Below, one piece after another: positions 1 to 6,602 of a stretch of 12,480 nt of DNA. How positions within the stretch are numbered: the first letter of the stretch is position 1; each line of letters begins with the position of its first letter. The stretch comes from an uncultured Oscillospiraceae bacterium. GTDB lineage: Bacteria; Bacillota; Clostridia; Oscillospirales; Acutalibacteraceae. The notes under the pieces are model-generated. The model was not told the DNA's origin. It did not search any database and worked only from the letters and a program-made list of their open reading frames with translations. Location: positions 1-12,480 of the forward strand of contig CAUDRD010000019.1 in NCBI GenBank assembly GCA_958451705.1. Reading direction: 5' to 3'. The translations under genes and the position numbers were made by a program.

Positions 1-169
1 ATCTTACGCAGGTGCCGTTCATTCTAGCGGGACATTTACGGTTATAAATGCTTAGTCCCTCGTCTACTATAAGTACACGCATTTCGGGGGAAGCGTGTTT
101 GTAAAGCTCAAGGGCTGTGAAAATGCCGGCGGGACCGGCTCCGATTATAACAACGTCATAGCTTTTCAT
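1..169 (-). CDS. FAD-dependent dehydrogenase, COG2509 family (N-terminal part, cut by window edge)
   Basis: I translated this by hand on the minus strand. The start is the ATG at 169-167, and 56 codons are visible before the window ends. The protein opens with a Rossmann dinucleotide-binding fold: a short beta strand, then GAGPAG at residues 10-15, then a second strand ending in Asp36-Glu37, the usual place for an acidic residue that holds the FAD ribose. The following RKCPARMNG stretch, with Cys46 and Cys54, resembles the segment after the FAD motif in COG2509 FAD-dependent proteins, whose exact substrate is not established. A GGAG ribosome binding site lies 7 bases before the ATG. The gene is divergent from the methyltransferase at 350. 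The FAD-binding call is firm; the COG2509 assignment rests on only 56 residues. Confidence 0.8.
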   Translation of the reverse strand, partial: MKSYDVVIIGAGPAGIFTALELYKHASPEMRVLIVDEGLSIYNRKCPARMNGTCVR

Positions 170-187
170 TTTCTTTCTCCGTTCTGT

Positions 188-240
188 GCGTAAAAACGCC
201 TTAAAATTGATAAATATTTTAAGGTTTACCTTCATAAACC
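188..240 (-). promoter_or_regulatory. 5' leader with three consecutive stem-loops, upstream of the FAD gene
   Basis: On the transcript of the minus-strand gene three inverted repeats follow one another. The first is a 6-bp stem (240-235 with 228-223, 6-base loop). The second is a 9-bp stem (224-216 with 207-199, 8-base loop). The third is a 4-bp stem with an AAAA/TTTT loop (199-196 with 191-188). Adjacent stems share bases (223-224 and 199), so the neighbours compete at their edges. The predicted transcription start, near 239, falls almost exactly at the first stem. The structures are visible in the sequence; any regulatory role is inference, and the stems are A+T-rich and weak. Confidence 0.4.
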
Positions 241-245
241 ATGTT

Positions 246-274
246 ATTTTATCATATTTCCACAAATCCCGCAA
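246..274 (-). promoter_or_regulatory. Putative sigma-A promoter for the FAD gene
   Basis: On the minus strand a TTGCGG -35 (274-269) is followed by a 17-base spacer and a TAAAAT -10 (251-246). A TG one base upstream of the -10 makes it an extended -10 element. Its -35 lies 3 bases from the -35 of the divergent promoter at 278-307. Confidence 0.5.
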
Positions 275-277
275 TAG

Positions 278-307
278 TTGAAAGATTTTTTGAAAATATG
301 ATATAAT
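278..307 (+). promoter_or_regulatory. Sigma-A promoter for the RlmD-type methyltransferase
   Basis: A TTGAAA -35 (278-283) is followed by an 18-base spacer and a perfect TATAAT -10 (302-307), preceded by an extended -10 TG at 299-300. Transcription would start near 314, giving a leader of about 35 bases. The 14 bases at 296-309 recur identically in the promoter region of the rsmF gene. Confidence 0.65.
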
Positions 308-349
308 TATAAAAATATACATTTAATATTTTATGGGAGGAAAATCCTT

Positions 350-1708
350 TTGATTAGAAAAAATGACGATATTTCTCTTGATATAACCGCAATGTCTTCC
401 GAAGGCAGCGGAATAGGTAGATATGAAGGAATGGCTGTTTTTGTCCCGGCAACGGCAGTTGGGGACAAAATAAAAGCACATATAATAAAGGTTAAAAAAA
501 ATTATGCAATAGGCAAGATTTTGGAAATCATTGAACCCTCCCCCGATAGAAAAGAGCCCGACTGTCCCGTTTTCGGAAAGTGCGGAGGCTGTGCTTACCG
601 CCATATTACATATGAGGCAGAATGCAGAATAAAAGAACAGCGAGTTAAAGACGCTATGGAGCGCCTCGGAGGAGTAACGGCTCCGGCAAATCCAATTGCA
701 GCAGATGAAAATTATTTAAGGTACAGAAATAAAGCCCAGTATCCCTTTGCACCGGGAAAAAACGGCGAAGTCATCGCAGGTTTTTATGCTCAGAAAAGCC
801 ACCGTGTGGTTCCCTGCTCCGACTGCAAATTACAGCCTGAGATTTTTTCAAGAATACTGGAATCCGTGCTTCGCTGGGCCAACAGAAGAAATCTTTCCCC
901 ATATAATGAGGAAACAGGTGATGGACTTTTAAGACATCTGTATCTGAGAATCAGCGGTGAAAGCGGCTCAGTTATGGTATGTATTGTTATAAACGGAAAA
1001 GAGCTGCCCTTCAGCGCAGAACTTTGCAGTATTCTTACAACCCGCTTTAAAGAAATTGAAACCATAGTTTTAAATATAAACACAGAAAAGACTAACGTTA
1101 TTCTCGGTGAAGAGTGCCGCACTCTTTACGGACCAGGTTACATAACCGACACACTTTGCGGCCTTTCTTTCCGCCTTTCTCCCCTCTCCTTTTATCAGGT
1201 TAACCGTGAGCAGGCACAGCGTCTTTACCGAAAAGCGGCGGAATACGCAGACCTTAAAGGATGCGAGGTGCTTTTAGACCTTTACTGCGGAACAGGTACA
1301 ATAGGTCTTACAATGGCTCACATGGCAAAAAAACTTATAGGCGTTGAAGTTGTGGAACAAGCTGTAAGAGATGCGGAAAAAAACGCCATGGAAAACGGTG
1401 CGGATAACAGCGAATTTATTTGCTCCGATGCGTCAAAAGCTGCTGCGGAACTTAAAAGAAGAGGTATAAAACCAGATGTAGTAATAGTTGACCCTCCCAG
1501 GAAAGGATGCGGTGCAGAGCTCATTAATACAATTGCCGAAATGTCTCCTGAGCGGGTTGTATATATTTCCTGTGACCCTGCGACCCTCGGAAGAGACTGC
1601 AAAATTTTCACCAGTTTAGGCTACGAAGTAAAGGAGTATACTCCCTTTGACCTTTTCCCCGGCACAGTTCATGTGGAGACCGCCTGTTTAATTTCAAAAG
1701 TCCGATAA
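350..1708 (+). CDS. rlmD: 23S rRNA (uracil-5-)-methyltransferase, RlmD/RumA type with TRAM domain
   Basis: A SAM-dependent RNA m5U methyltransferase of 452 residues. An N-terminal TRAM domain (about residues 5-62) precedes an iron-sulphur motif, Cys72-x5-Cys78-x2-Cys81, with Cys156 or Cys159 as the likely fourth ligand. The catalytic domain carries FYQVN (281-285), the SAM-binding DLYCGTGTIGL (310-320), DPPRKG (381-386), the nucleophile Cys408 in YISCDPATLGRD, and Glu443 in HVETA as the general base. The E. coli relative methylates U1939 of 23S rRNA, and the single Firmicutes enzyme RlmCD methylates U747 and U1939. Which site this one modifies cannot be read from sequence. The start is TTG (350-352), set by GGGAGG at 335-340; no in-frame ATG gives a better fit, since the TRAM domain begins at once. 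A TRAM-less paralogue lies at 8938-10134. Confidence 0.93.
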   Translation: MIRKNDDISLDITAMSSEGSGIGRYEGMAVFVPATAVGDKIKAHIIKVKKNYAIGKILEIIEPSPDRKEPDCPVFGKCGGCAYRHITYEAECRIKEQRVKDAMERLGGVTAPANPIAADENYLRYRNKAQYPFAPGKNGEVIAGFYAQKSHRVVPCSDCKLQPEIFSRILESVLRWANRRNLSPYNEETGDGLLRHLYLRISGESGSVMVCIVINGKELPFSAELCSILTTRFKEIETIVLNINTEKTNVILGEECRTLYGPGYITDTLCGLSFRLSPLSFYQVNREQAQRLYRKAAEYADLKGCEVLLDLYCGTGTIGLTMAHMAKKLIGVEVVEQAVRDAEKNAMENGADNSEFICSDASKAAAELKRRGIKPDVVIVDPPRKGCGAELINTIAEMSPERVVYISCDPATLGRDCKIFTSLGYEVKEYTPFDLFPGTVHVETACLISKVR

Positions 1709-1783
1709 ACGCATAACCTCAGCTTAATAATACTGCGGCAATTTTTAATCAGTTCGCAAAGCTTTATCTAAATTTAAAATGAA

Positions 1784-1812
1784 TCGATATGATATTTAAT
1801 GAATAATAAAAT
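1784..1812 (+). promoter_or_regulatory. Possible promoter for the DUF6198 gene
   Basis: TCGATA (1784-1789), a 17-base spacer and TAAAAT (1807-1812) give a moderate sigma-A match, 4/6 and 5/6. The predicted start near 1819 would place the hairpin at 1828-1856 close to the 5' end of the transcript. The surrounding sequence is very A+T-rich, so chance matches are likely. Confidence 0.35.
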
Positions 1813-1827
1813 AATTCCAGTCGAGCC

Positions 1828-1903
1828 TTCGTGGATGGTTCCTCATCTTCCACGAAATAAAGGTGATTCTTTCTTAATCTAAAAGGATTTAGATGAAAGG
1901 AAG
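1828..1903 (+). promoter_or_regulatory. Structured leader: stem-loop plus a start-region-sequestering hairpin
   Basis: The first element is a perfect 8-bp stem (1828-1835 with 1849-1856) and a 13-base loop. Loop bases 1843-1848 can pair with 1861-1866 (6 bp, one G-U), suggesting a pseudoknot. The second element is a 7-bp stem (1877-1883 with 1888-1894) with an AGGA loop. It extends through CTTTC/GAAAG (1869-1873 with 1895-1899) across a 3-base bulge. This hairpin puts the ATG start at 1893 in the stem, displays its AGG in the loop, and buries part of the GAAAGGAAG motif serving the alternative TTG start at 1911. The loop AGGA (1884-1887) is complementary to TCCT (1840-1843) in the first loop. 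The inverted repeats are directly seen; control of translation is inference. I do not recognise a known riboswitch class. Confidence 0.5.
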
Positions 1904-2564
1904 TAATTATTTGAAAACCGAATATTTAAAAAAATACATTTACTTGTTCATAGGACTCTTTATTATGGCTTTCGGAGTCGGATTTTCCATTATAGGCAAT
2001 CTCGGAACGTCTCCTATTTCCAGCGTACCCTACGCAGTAAGCCTTATTTCGCCCGTAACTGTAGGCACTGCAACAATTATAATGCACTGTGTGTTTATTT
2101 TACTGCAAATATTAATTTTAAGAAGAAAATATAAACCCATTCAGCTTTTACAACTGCCTGTTGCATTAGCGTTTGGAGTAATGACGGACATAGCAGTTTA
2201 TTGCCTGAAAGGCATTACTTATCCCTCTTATTTCATGCAGTGGGTTCTGTGTATAATAGGCATTATTTTAGTGGCTATCGGGGTCAGTATTGAAGTATTG
2301 GCAAACGTTGTAACTTTGGCAGGAGAAGGTTTGGTGCTTGCTATATGCCAAGTTACACCCTTTAAGTTCGGAAATGTTAAAGTTTGCTTTGACGTAACGC
2401 TGGTACTTACAGCTATTTTAATCGGACTTATTTCACAGGGGAGGATTTTAGGCGTACGAGAGGGCACCGTCGCCGCAGCTATTTTTGTCGGATTACTATC
2501 TAAACAAATTATCAAGCTTATGAAAATGGCTGTGAATAAGCGGGCAAAAAATTATACGACGTAA
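1893..2564 (+). CDS. YczE/DUF6198-like multi-pass membrane protein
   Basis: An integral membrane protein of 223 residues with six to seven hydrophobic segments, near residues 14-34, 54-76, 84-104, 114-136, 139-153, 164-182 and 191-209, and a basic C-terminal tail. Conserved-looking motifs are GTSPISSVPYA (38-48), GEGLVLAI (144-151) and VREGTVAAAIFVG (188-200), which match the YczE/DUF6198 (YitT-related) family. No transport substrate or activity is established for this family, so none is claimed. The ATG at 1893 has AAAAGG 6 bases upstream; an in-frame TTG at 1911 has the stronger GAAAGGAAG, so the protein may begin at residue 7. The start region lies inside a predicted hairpin. The DUF6886 gene follows after 126 bases with no clear terminator between. 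Confidence 0.85.
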   Translation: MKGSNYLKTEYLKKYIYLFIGLFIMAFGVGFSIIGNLGTSPISSVPYAVSLISPVTVGTATIIMHCVFILLQILILRRKYKPIQLLQLPVALAFGVMTDIAVYCLKGITYPSYFMQWVLCIIGIILVAIGVSIEVLANVVTLAGEGLVLAICQVTPFKFGNVKVCFDVTLVLTAILIGLISQGRILGVREGTVAAAIFVGLLSKQIIKLMKMAVNKRAKNYTT

Positions 2565-2690
2565 CAGTATACGGTTCGCCTTCATACGCTCAACAGAAAA
2601 CACTGATAGATTAACCACTCACCACTTTTAACGTACAAAAGCCTTATACCGATTTTAGAAACAACCACAAATTTATCGGAGAATAAAACC

Positions 2691-3221
2691 ATGGGATTAT
2701 TCCACGTCAGCGAAGAAAGTAACAACAGAGAATTTATTCCCAGAATACCCGACCGTGACGATTTAGATAAAAGCGTAGGACTGGTATGGGCAATTGACGA
2801 AAAAAGGCTTCCGAATTTTCTCACACCGAGGAACTGCCCAAGAGTGGCATATTATGCCGGAGAAAATACAACTGAATCTGACCGCAACAAATTCTTTTCT
2901 TCATCCACTGTCTCTCACGCTGTTGTAATAGAAAGTAAATGGTTTGAAAAAATGAAAAACACGACCTTATACTTATACGAATTTGAAGAAAAAGATTTTG
3001 TTTTACAGGATAATACAGCAGGTTATTATATAGCAAAAACCACTCAAATACCAAAAGCTAAATACGAGCTAACCGACTTGTTTTCTGAGCTTATAAAACG
3101 AAATGTTGAAATCAGAATTGTTGATAGTCTTTGGGACATTGCAGATAAAATAGAAAAATCCACTCTCAGATGGTCTATTTGCAGAATGGCCTTTGCTAAG
3201 CCTCGCATTCAAAAACTGTAA
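2691..3221 (+). CDS. DUF6886 family protein
   Basis: A soluble 176-residue protein with no signal peptide or membrane segment. The N-terminal half carries the recognisable family features: FHVSEES at residues 4-10, a GLVWAIDE core near 30-37, and LPNFLTPRNCPRV near 40-52. The C-terminal half is charged, with predicted helices and no known catalytic motif. The function of DUF6886 is unknown, and none can be deduced here. The ATG at 2691 has CGGAG ending 9 bases upstream, and the conserved N-terminus begins immediately, which supports this start. It may be co-transcribed with the DUF6198 gene 126 bases upstream, because I find only a weak promoter match in the gap and a strong terminator directly after it. 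Confidence 0.85.
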   Translation: MGLFHVSEESNNREFIPRIPDRDDLDKSVGLVWAIDEKRLPNFLTPRNCPRVAYYAGENTTESDRNKFFSSSTVSHAVVIESKWFEKMKNTTLYLYEFEEKDFVLQDNTAGYYIAKTTQIPKAKYELTDLFSELIKRNVEIRIVDSLWDIADKIEKSTLRWSICRMAFAKPRIQKL

Positions 3222-3249
3222 ATAATTATAATTTCTACTTAATATTGCC

Positions 3250-3303
3250 TAAAAATCACAAAACCAAGAGTTTGTAATCCTGCTCTTAGTTTTGTGATTT
3301 TTA
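3250..3303 (+). terminator. Long bidirectional hairpin terminator
   Basis: An inverted repeat with 21-base arms (3250-3270 and 3283-3303) and a single C-A mismatch encloses a 12-base loop. The lower stem is an A-run paired with a T-run, so it can terminate in either direction. It closes the DUF6886 unit and insulates it from the promoter at 3321. Confidence 0.85.
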
Positions 3304-3320
3304 CATAATTTTAATTAATA

Positions 3321-3349
3321 TTGACTTATTTTATTATATAAATTATAAT
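3321..3349 (+). promoter_or_regulatory. Consensus sigma-A promoter for the secreted glycosidase
   Basis: TTGACT (3321-3326), a 17-base A+T-rich spacer and a perfect TATAAT (3344-3349) match the housekeeping consensus at 11 of 12 positions. Transcription would start near 3356, with a leader of about 30 bases that includes AAAGGAG. There is no room for an elaborate leader, and I see no operator palindrome, so strong or constitutive expression is plausible. Confidence 0.8.
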
Positions 3350-3384
3350 GTGATAGGGTGTTATAAACAAAAAGGAGTGATAAT

Positions 3385-6372
3385 ATGAAGAGCATTAAAT
3401 CTTATGCGGCAAAAATTGCTGCTGTACTGCTTGCAGTATCTGTTTGCTTAACAAGCATGATATTTACAACCAGTGCAGCAACCAGCCCTTATCTGTTCTA
3501 TCTTGTCTATTCGGATCTTCAGATGAATAAGACAAGTGCAGACCAGAGATACGGCGCAAATTCAAACCACGTCAACTCTCAGCAGCTGACTAACGGCGAC
3601 AGTTCAAGAGGAATAACCGGCAGCGTTGTGTATCTCGCTCAGAATGAGAGAGAAGGCTTCCAGATCTACTTTCATGAGCAAACCGAAAGCCGTCCCCTTC
3701 GTGTTGAAGTTGATGAGTTCAGAAACGCAAACGGTGAACTGCTTGAGAGTTCAATTTATAATGAAGCTTATTTCAGACCATGGACAAACGGCGACCAGCT
3801 TGGTGAAGCCCTCGTCCCATACCGTGGCGAAACTGTAACGACAGTTCTGAACGAAAATAATACATTCTATGTGGAGCTTATTTCTGCAAAAGATCAGACT
3901 CCGGGCAATTATACTTCTAAAGTAACTCTTTACGACGGCGACGAGGTACTTGCAGAAAAAACCATAACCGCAGTTGTTTGGAATTTTGCCCTTCCTGAGA
4001 GTCATTATGCGACAGCTCTCATGGGCCTTTACAACAGCGCTTCCGGTTATGGAGAAACTAAAGGCTTTTTAATGCTTAACGGCGTAAGGTTCAGCAACTG
4101 GTCCGATATTGTACCGGAAGATATGGAGCTGGCCGAAAGCATAGTAGAAGGCTGGCAGGAATGCCTGCTCGAACACGGTATCACACCATATGAGCTTCCA
4201 CGATTCCTTATTGATAACGATGAAAAAGCAGCGGAGCTTGCAATGGCGGACACACGCCGAAAGATGTTCAGCGTCCCCATAACCGGCAGTCTCAGTTCTT
4301 CGGCGGTTCAGGAAAAAATACTTCAGTATAAAAATGTAGTTAACGGCAACCCGCTCCTTGAGGATAAGGCATTTTTCTACACTGCCGACGAACCAGGATG
4401 GAGCGAAGGCAGCGACACCTCTGCATTTGATAATAACATTGCGGCTTTGGAGGCACTTTGGCCCAATAGCCATAAAATGGTTCCGTTCTTCAACTCAACC
4501 AATTTTGAAATCATCATGTCGAAACTTAAAGCTTCAACTGACGTTCTGTGTCTGAACCAGAGTCTTGTATTCAGTCACGACGGAGCTTTTGACGAATATG
4601 CCAACGGCGATTCCTGGCACGTTAAATTAAGGTATCCCGGCGATATTCAGTTAGGCAGCTTTGAGCTTTGGCGTTGGGGCAAGAGTCCCGCAGGTGTATT
4701 CCGCCGCATTTTCTTCTGGCAGTCAAGCCTTCTGGAAGATAACGGTATGCTTTATTACAACTGTGGCTATACTCCTTATGTAAACGGAGAACCCTATAAC
4801 GTTTGGGATACTTATACAATGCCCGGCGCTTCGGGAATCCAGACAGGAAACGGCAACGGCGTATTACTGTACCCCGGTGCGCCTATAGGCGAAGACCCCA
4901 CCGAGCCCATCGTTTCCCTTCGTCTTAAGCAAATTTCTTCTGGCCTTGACGATTACGACTATCTAACCCTCGCCCGTGAGTTCCTGGGTGAAGACAGCCA
5001 GGTACTTAAAAACGCAATCAATAAAGTGTTCGTCAACTATGAAAAGTATGGACTTCAGTACATTTTCAGCTCTGAACCCCATGACGGAGTTTCGGTGGAC
5101 TTTATCGCCTGGGAATGCGCAACAATGAACGCTGCAAGAATCATGCTGGGCAACGCCCTGAGCAACGCCAATACACAGCACAATTACGGCGACTGGGTGC
5201 GTGTAGTAGAACCGGATAGCGAACACGACGGACTTGAAATCAGAACCTGCGCAGACTGCTCCGCACAGGAAAGCCGTCCCATATCACACTGTGAAGAAGG
5301 TATGCACAGTTATACTTATACCGATAACGGCGATGGCACACACACCTGCCTGTGTACTGTTTGCGGCTATGAAACAACTCAGAAACACAGAACCGAAATT
5401 GTTCCCGCTGTTGAACCCACCTGTACCTCTGAGGGACTTACGGAGGGATTGGTATGCGAAGACTGCGGCGCTGTAATAAAAGCTCAAACCACTGTGGACA
5501 AATTACCCCACACTCTCGGCGATTGGCATTATGCCTCCAACGGCGTATTTGAAAGAGAGTGTACTGTTTGCCACAATATAGTTGACGTTCAGAAAGTTGA
5601 GCTTACCCTTTCCAACGAGAGCATAACGCTCACTAACGGCGATACGGCTCAGCTTGACGCCAGTGCAGCTCCTTTCACAAATATCGTATTCTCTTCTGAA
5701 AACAGCAAAATTGCCTCAGTAGATGCAACGGGCAAGATCACAGCTAAGGCTCCCGGAGAAACGGCGATTATTGTAAAAGTTGAAGGAACCGATATTGAAA
5801 AAGCGTGCAAAGTAACAGTTAAGCCCAAAGCCTATACGGCTACATGGATTATAGACGGAATATCACAGACCACAACAGTTGAGGAAGGTGCAGCTATAGT
5901 ACCGCCGGAAGTTGAGGATATCCCAGGTTATCAATTTACAGGCTGGTCACCTGCCGTACCGGATAAAATGCCTTCTGAAAACGTAACCTTTACCGCAGTA
6001 TTTGAACCTGTAACAAATATCACAACCGTCTCCATTGTACCGGTAAACACTTCCGACAAAGCAAACGGACAGGTAATTTACCACCAGGTTCCCTGGTACA
6101 TGTCATGGACCAGCCAGTCTGTCGATTTGACTGTTAAGACAGATGACAACAGCAAAATTGCCAGCGTACAGTGGGTATATGCCAATTGGTCTATAAGCGA
6201 ACCAGAAGCCGATATTTTAAATGGAAGCCAGAAGGTGGCAACAATCCGTCCAACCTGGGGCATCGGTGGACGTTCATGCTGGGTACAGGCAATTGTTACT
6301 GATATTTACGGAAATCAAATCGCTTCCGATCCTGTAAAAGTTCGCTTCTATAACTGGAATTGGCAGAAATAA
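3385..6372 (+). CDS. Secreted multidomain putative glycoside hydrolase (DUF4091/GH123-like) with CxxC, BIG2 and InlB-type modules
   Basis: A 995-residue exported protein. A Sec signal peptide occupies residues 1-32 (basic start, hydrophobic core 11-28, cleavage likely near SAA). A beta-rich domain (about 35-200) and a catalytic-barrel-like region (about 205-500) follow. The segment FYTADEPGW holds an adjacent Asp335-Glu336 pair, the arrangement used by GH123 enzymes in substrate-assisted catalysis. Residues 506-535 (SLRLKQISSGLDDYDYL) match the end of DUF4091. Then come Cys-rich repeats (about 598-735) with CxxC pairs at 622/625, 657/660, 691/694 and 726/729, a BIG2 Ig-like domain (738-813), an InlB B-repeat-like module (815-875) and an unassigned Trp-rich tail (876-995). 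There is no LPXTG or SLH anchor, so it is probably released or held non-covalently. GGAG lies 7 bases before the ATG. Activity on amino-sugar glycans is inference. Confidence 0.88.
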   Translation: MKSIKSYAAKIAAVLLAVSVCLTSMIFTTSAATSPYLFYLVYSDLQMNKTSADQRYGANSNHVNSQQLTNGDSSRGITGSVVYLAQNEREGFQIYFHEQTESRPLRVEVDEFRNANGELLESSIYNEAYFRPWTNGDQLGEALVPYRGETVTTVLNENNTFYVELISAKDQTPGNYTSKVTLYDGDEVLAEKTITAVVWNFALPESHYATALMGLYNSASGYGETKGFLMLNGVRFSNWSDIVPEDMELAESIVEGWQECLLEHGITPYELPRFLIDNDEKAAELAMADTRRKMFSVPITGSLSSSAVQEKILQYKNVVNGNPLLEDKAFFYTADEPGWSEGSDTSAFDNNIAALEALWPNSHKMVPFFNSTNFEIIMSKLKASTDVLCLNQSLVFSHDGAFDEYANGDSWHVKLRYPGDIQLGSFELWRWGKSPAGVFRRIFFWQSSLLEDNGMLYYNCGYTPYVNGEPYNVWDTYTMPGASGIQTGNGNGVLLYPGAPIGEDPTEPIVSLRLKQISSGLDDYDYLTLAREFLGEDSQVLKNAINKVFVNYEKYGLQYIFSSEPHDGVSVDFIAWECATMNAARIMLGNALSNANTQHNYGDWVRVVEPDSEHDGLEIRTCADCSAQESRPISHCEEGMHSYTYTDNGDGTHTCLCTVCGYETTQKHRTEIVPAVEPTCTSEGLTEGLVCEDCGAVIKAQTTVDKLPHTLGDWHYASNGVFERECTVCHNIVDVQKVELTLSNESITLTNGDTAQLDASAAPFTNIVFSSENSKIASVDATGKITAKAPGETAIIVKVEGTDIEKACKVTVKPKAYTATWIIDGISQTTTVEEGAAIVPPEVEDIPGYQFTGWSPAVPDKMPSENVTFTAVFEPVTNITTVSIVPVNTSDKANGQVIYHQVPWYMSWTSQSVDLTVKTDDNSKIASVQWVYANWSISEPEADILNGSQKVATIRPTWGIGGRSCWVQAIVTDIYGNQIASDPVKVRFYNWNWQK

Positions 6373-6421
6373 ATTTTGCTCCCATTAAAGTGAATAAAGC
6401 CCATATAAACGGATAAACTCA

Positions 6422-6451
6422 GCCTCCTATTGCAGATTGACAATAGGAGGC
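6422..6451 (+). terminator. Rho-independent terminator of the glycosidase gene
   Basis: A perfect 11-bp stem (6422-6432 with 6441-6451) rich in GGAGG/CCTCC has an 8-base loop and is followed by the T-rich ATCTTCTTTCTT. It sits 50 bases after the stop codon at 6372. Confidence 0.85.
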
Positions 6452-6490
6452 ATCTTCTTTCTTACACCAATAAAAAATACAGTAAAAGTA

Positions 6491-6519
6491 TTCCCAATAC
6501 AGACGCCGCAAGTTATACT
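6491..6519 (+). promoter_or_regulatory. Possible promoter for the APH(3')-like gene
   Basis: TTCCCA (6491-6496), a 17-base spacer and TATACT (6514-6519) match the sigma-A consensus at 4/6 and 5/6. The gene follows a terminator and must have its own promoter in this 150-base gap; this is the best candidate I find. Confidence 0.4.
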
Positions 6520-6602
6520 ATATTTATCTAAGTGTTCACATAATTAAATCCTACAGAGCAAATCGCAGTGCTAAAATCACTAAATAAAAAAGGGGGAACA
6601 AT

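Noticed and set aside
333..353. A six-codon ATG-led frame whose TGA stop overlaps the TTG start of rlmD
   Set aside because: Its ATG sits directly on the GGGAGG ribosome binding site and has no site of its own, so translational coupling is unlikely; the overlap is probably chance.
4069..4473. 134-codon open frame on the minus strand inside the secreted glycosidase gene
   Set aside because: It is fully antisense to a gene with clear domains, has no ribosome binding site and no recognisable protein features.
5176..5592. CxxC repeats as a zinc-finger or rubredoxin domain
   Set aside because: The spacing and the exported setting fit extracellular Cys-rich repeats of clostridial surface proteins better than a DNA-binding or electron-transfer domain.
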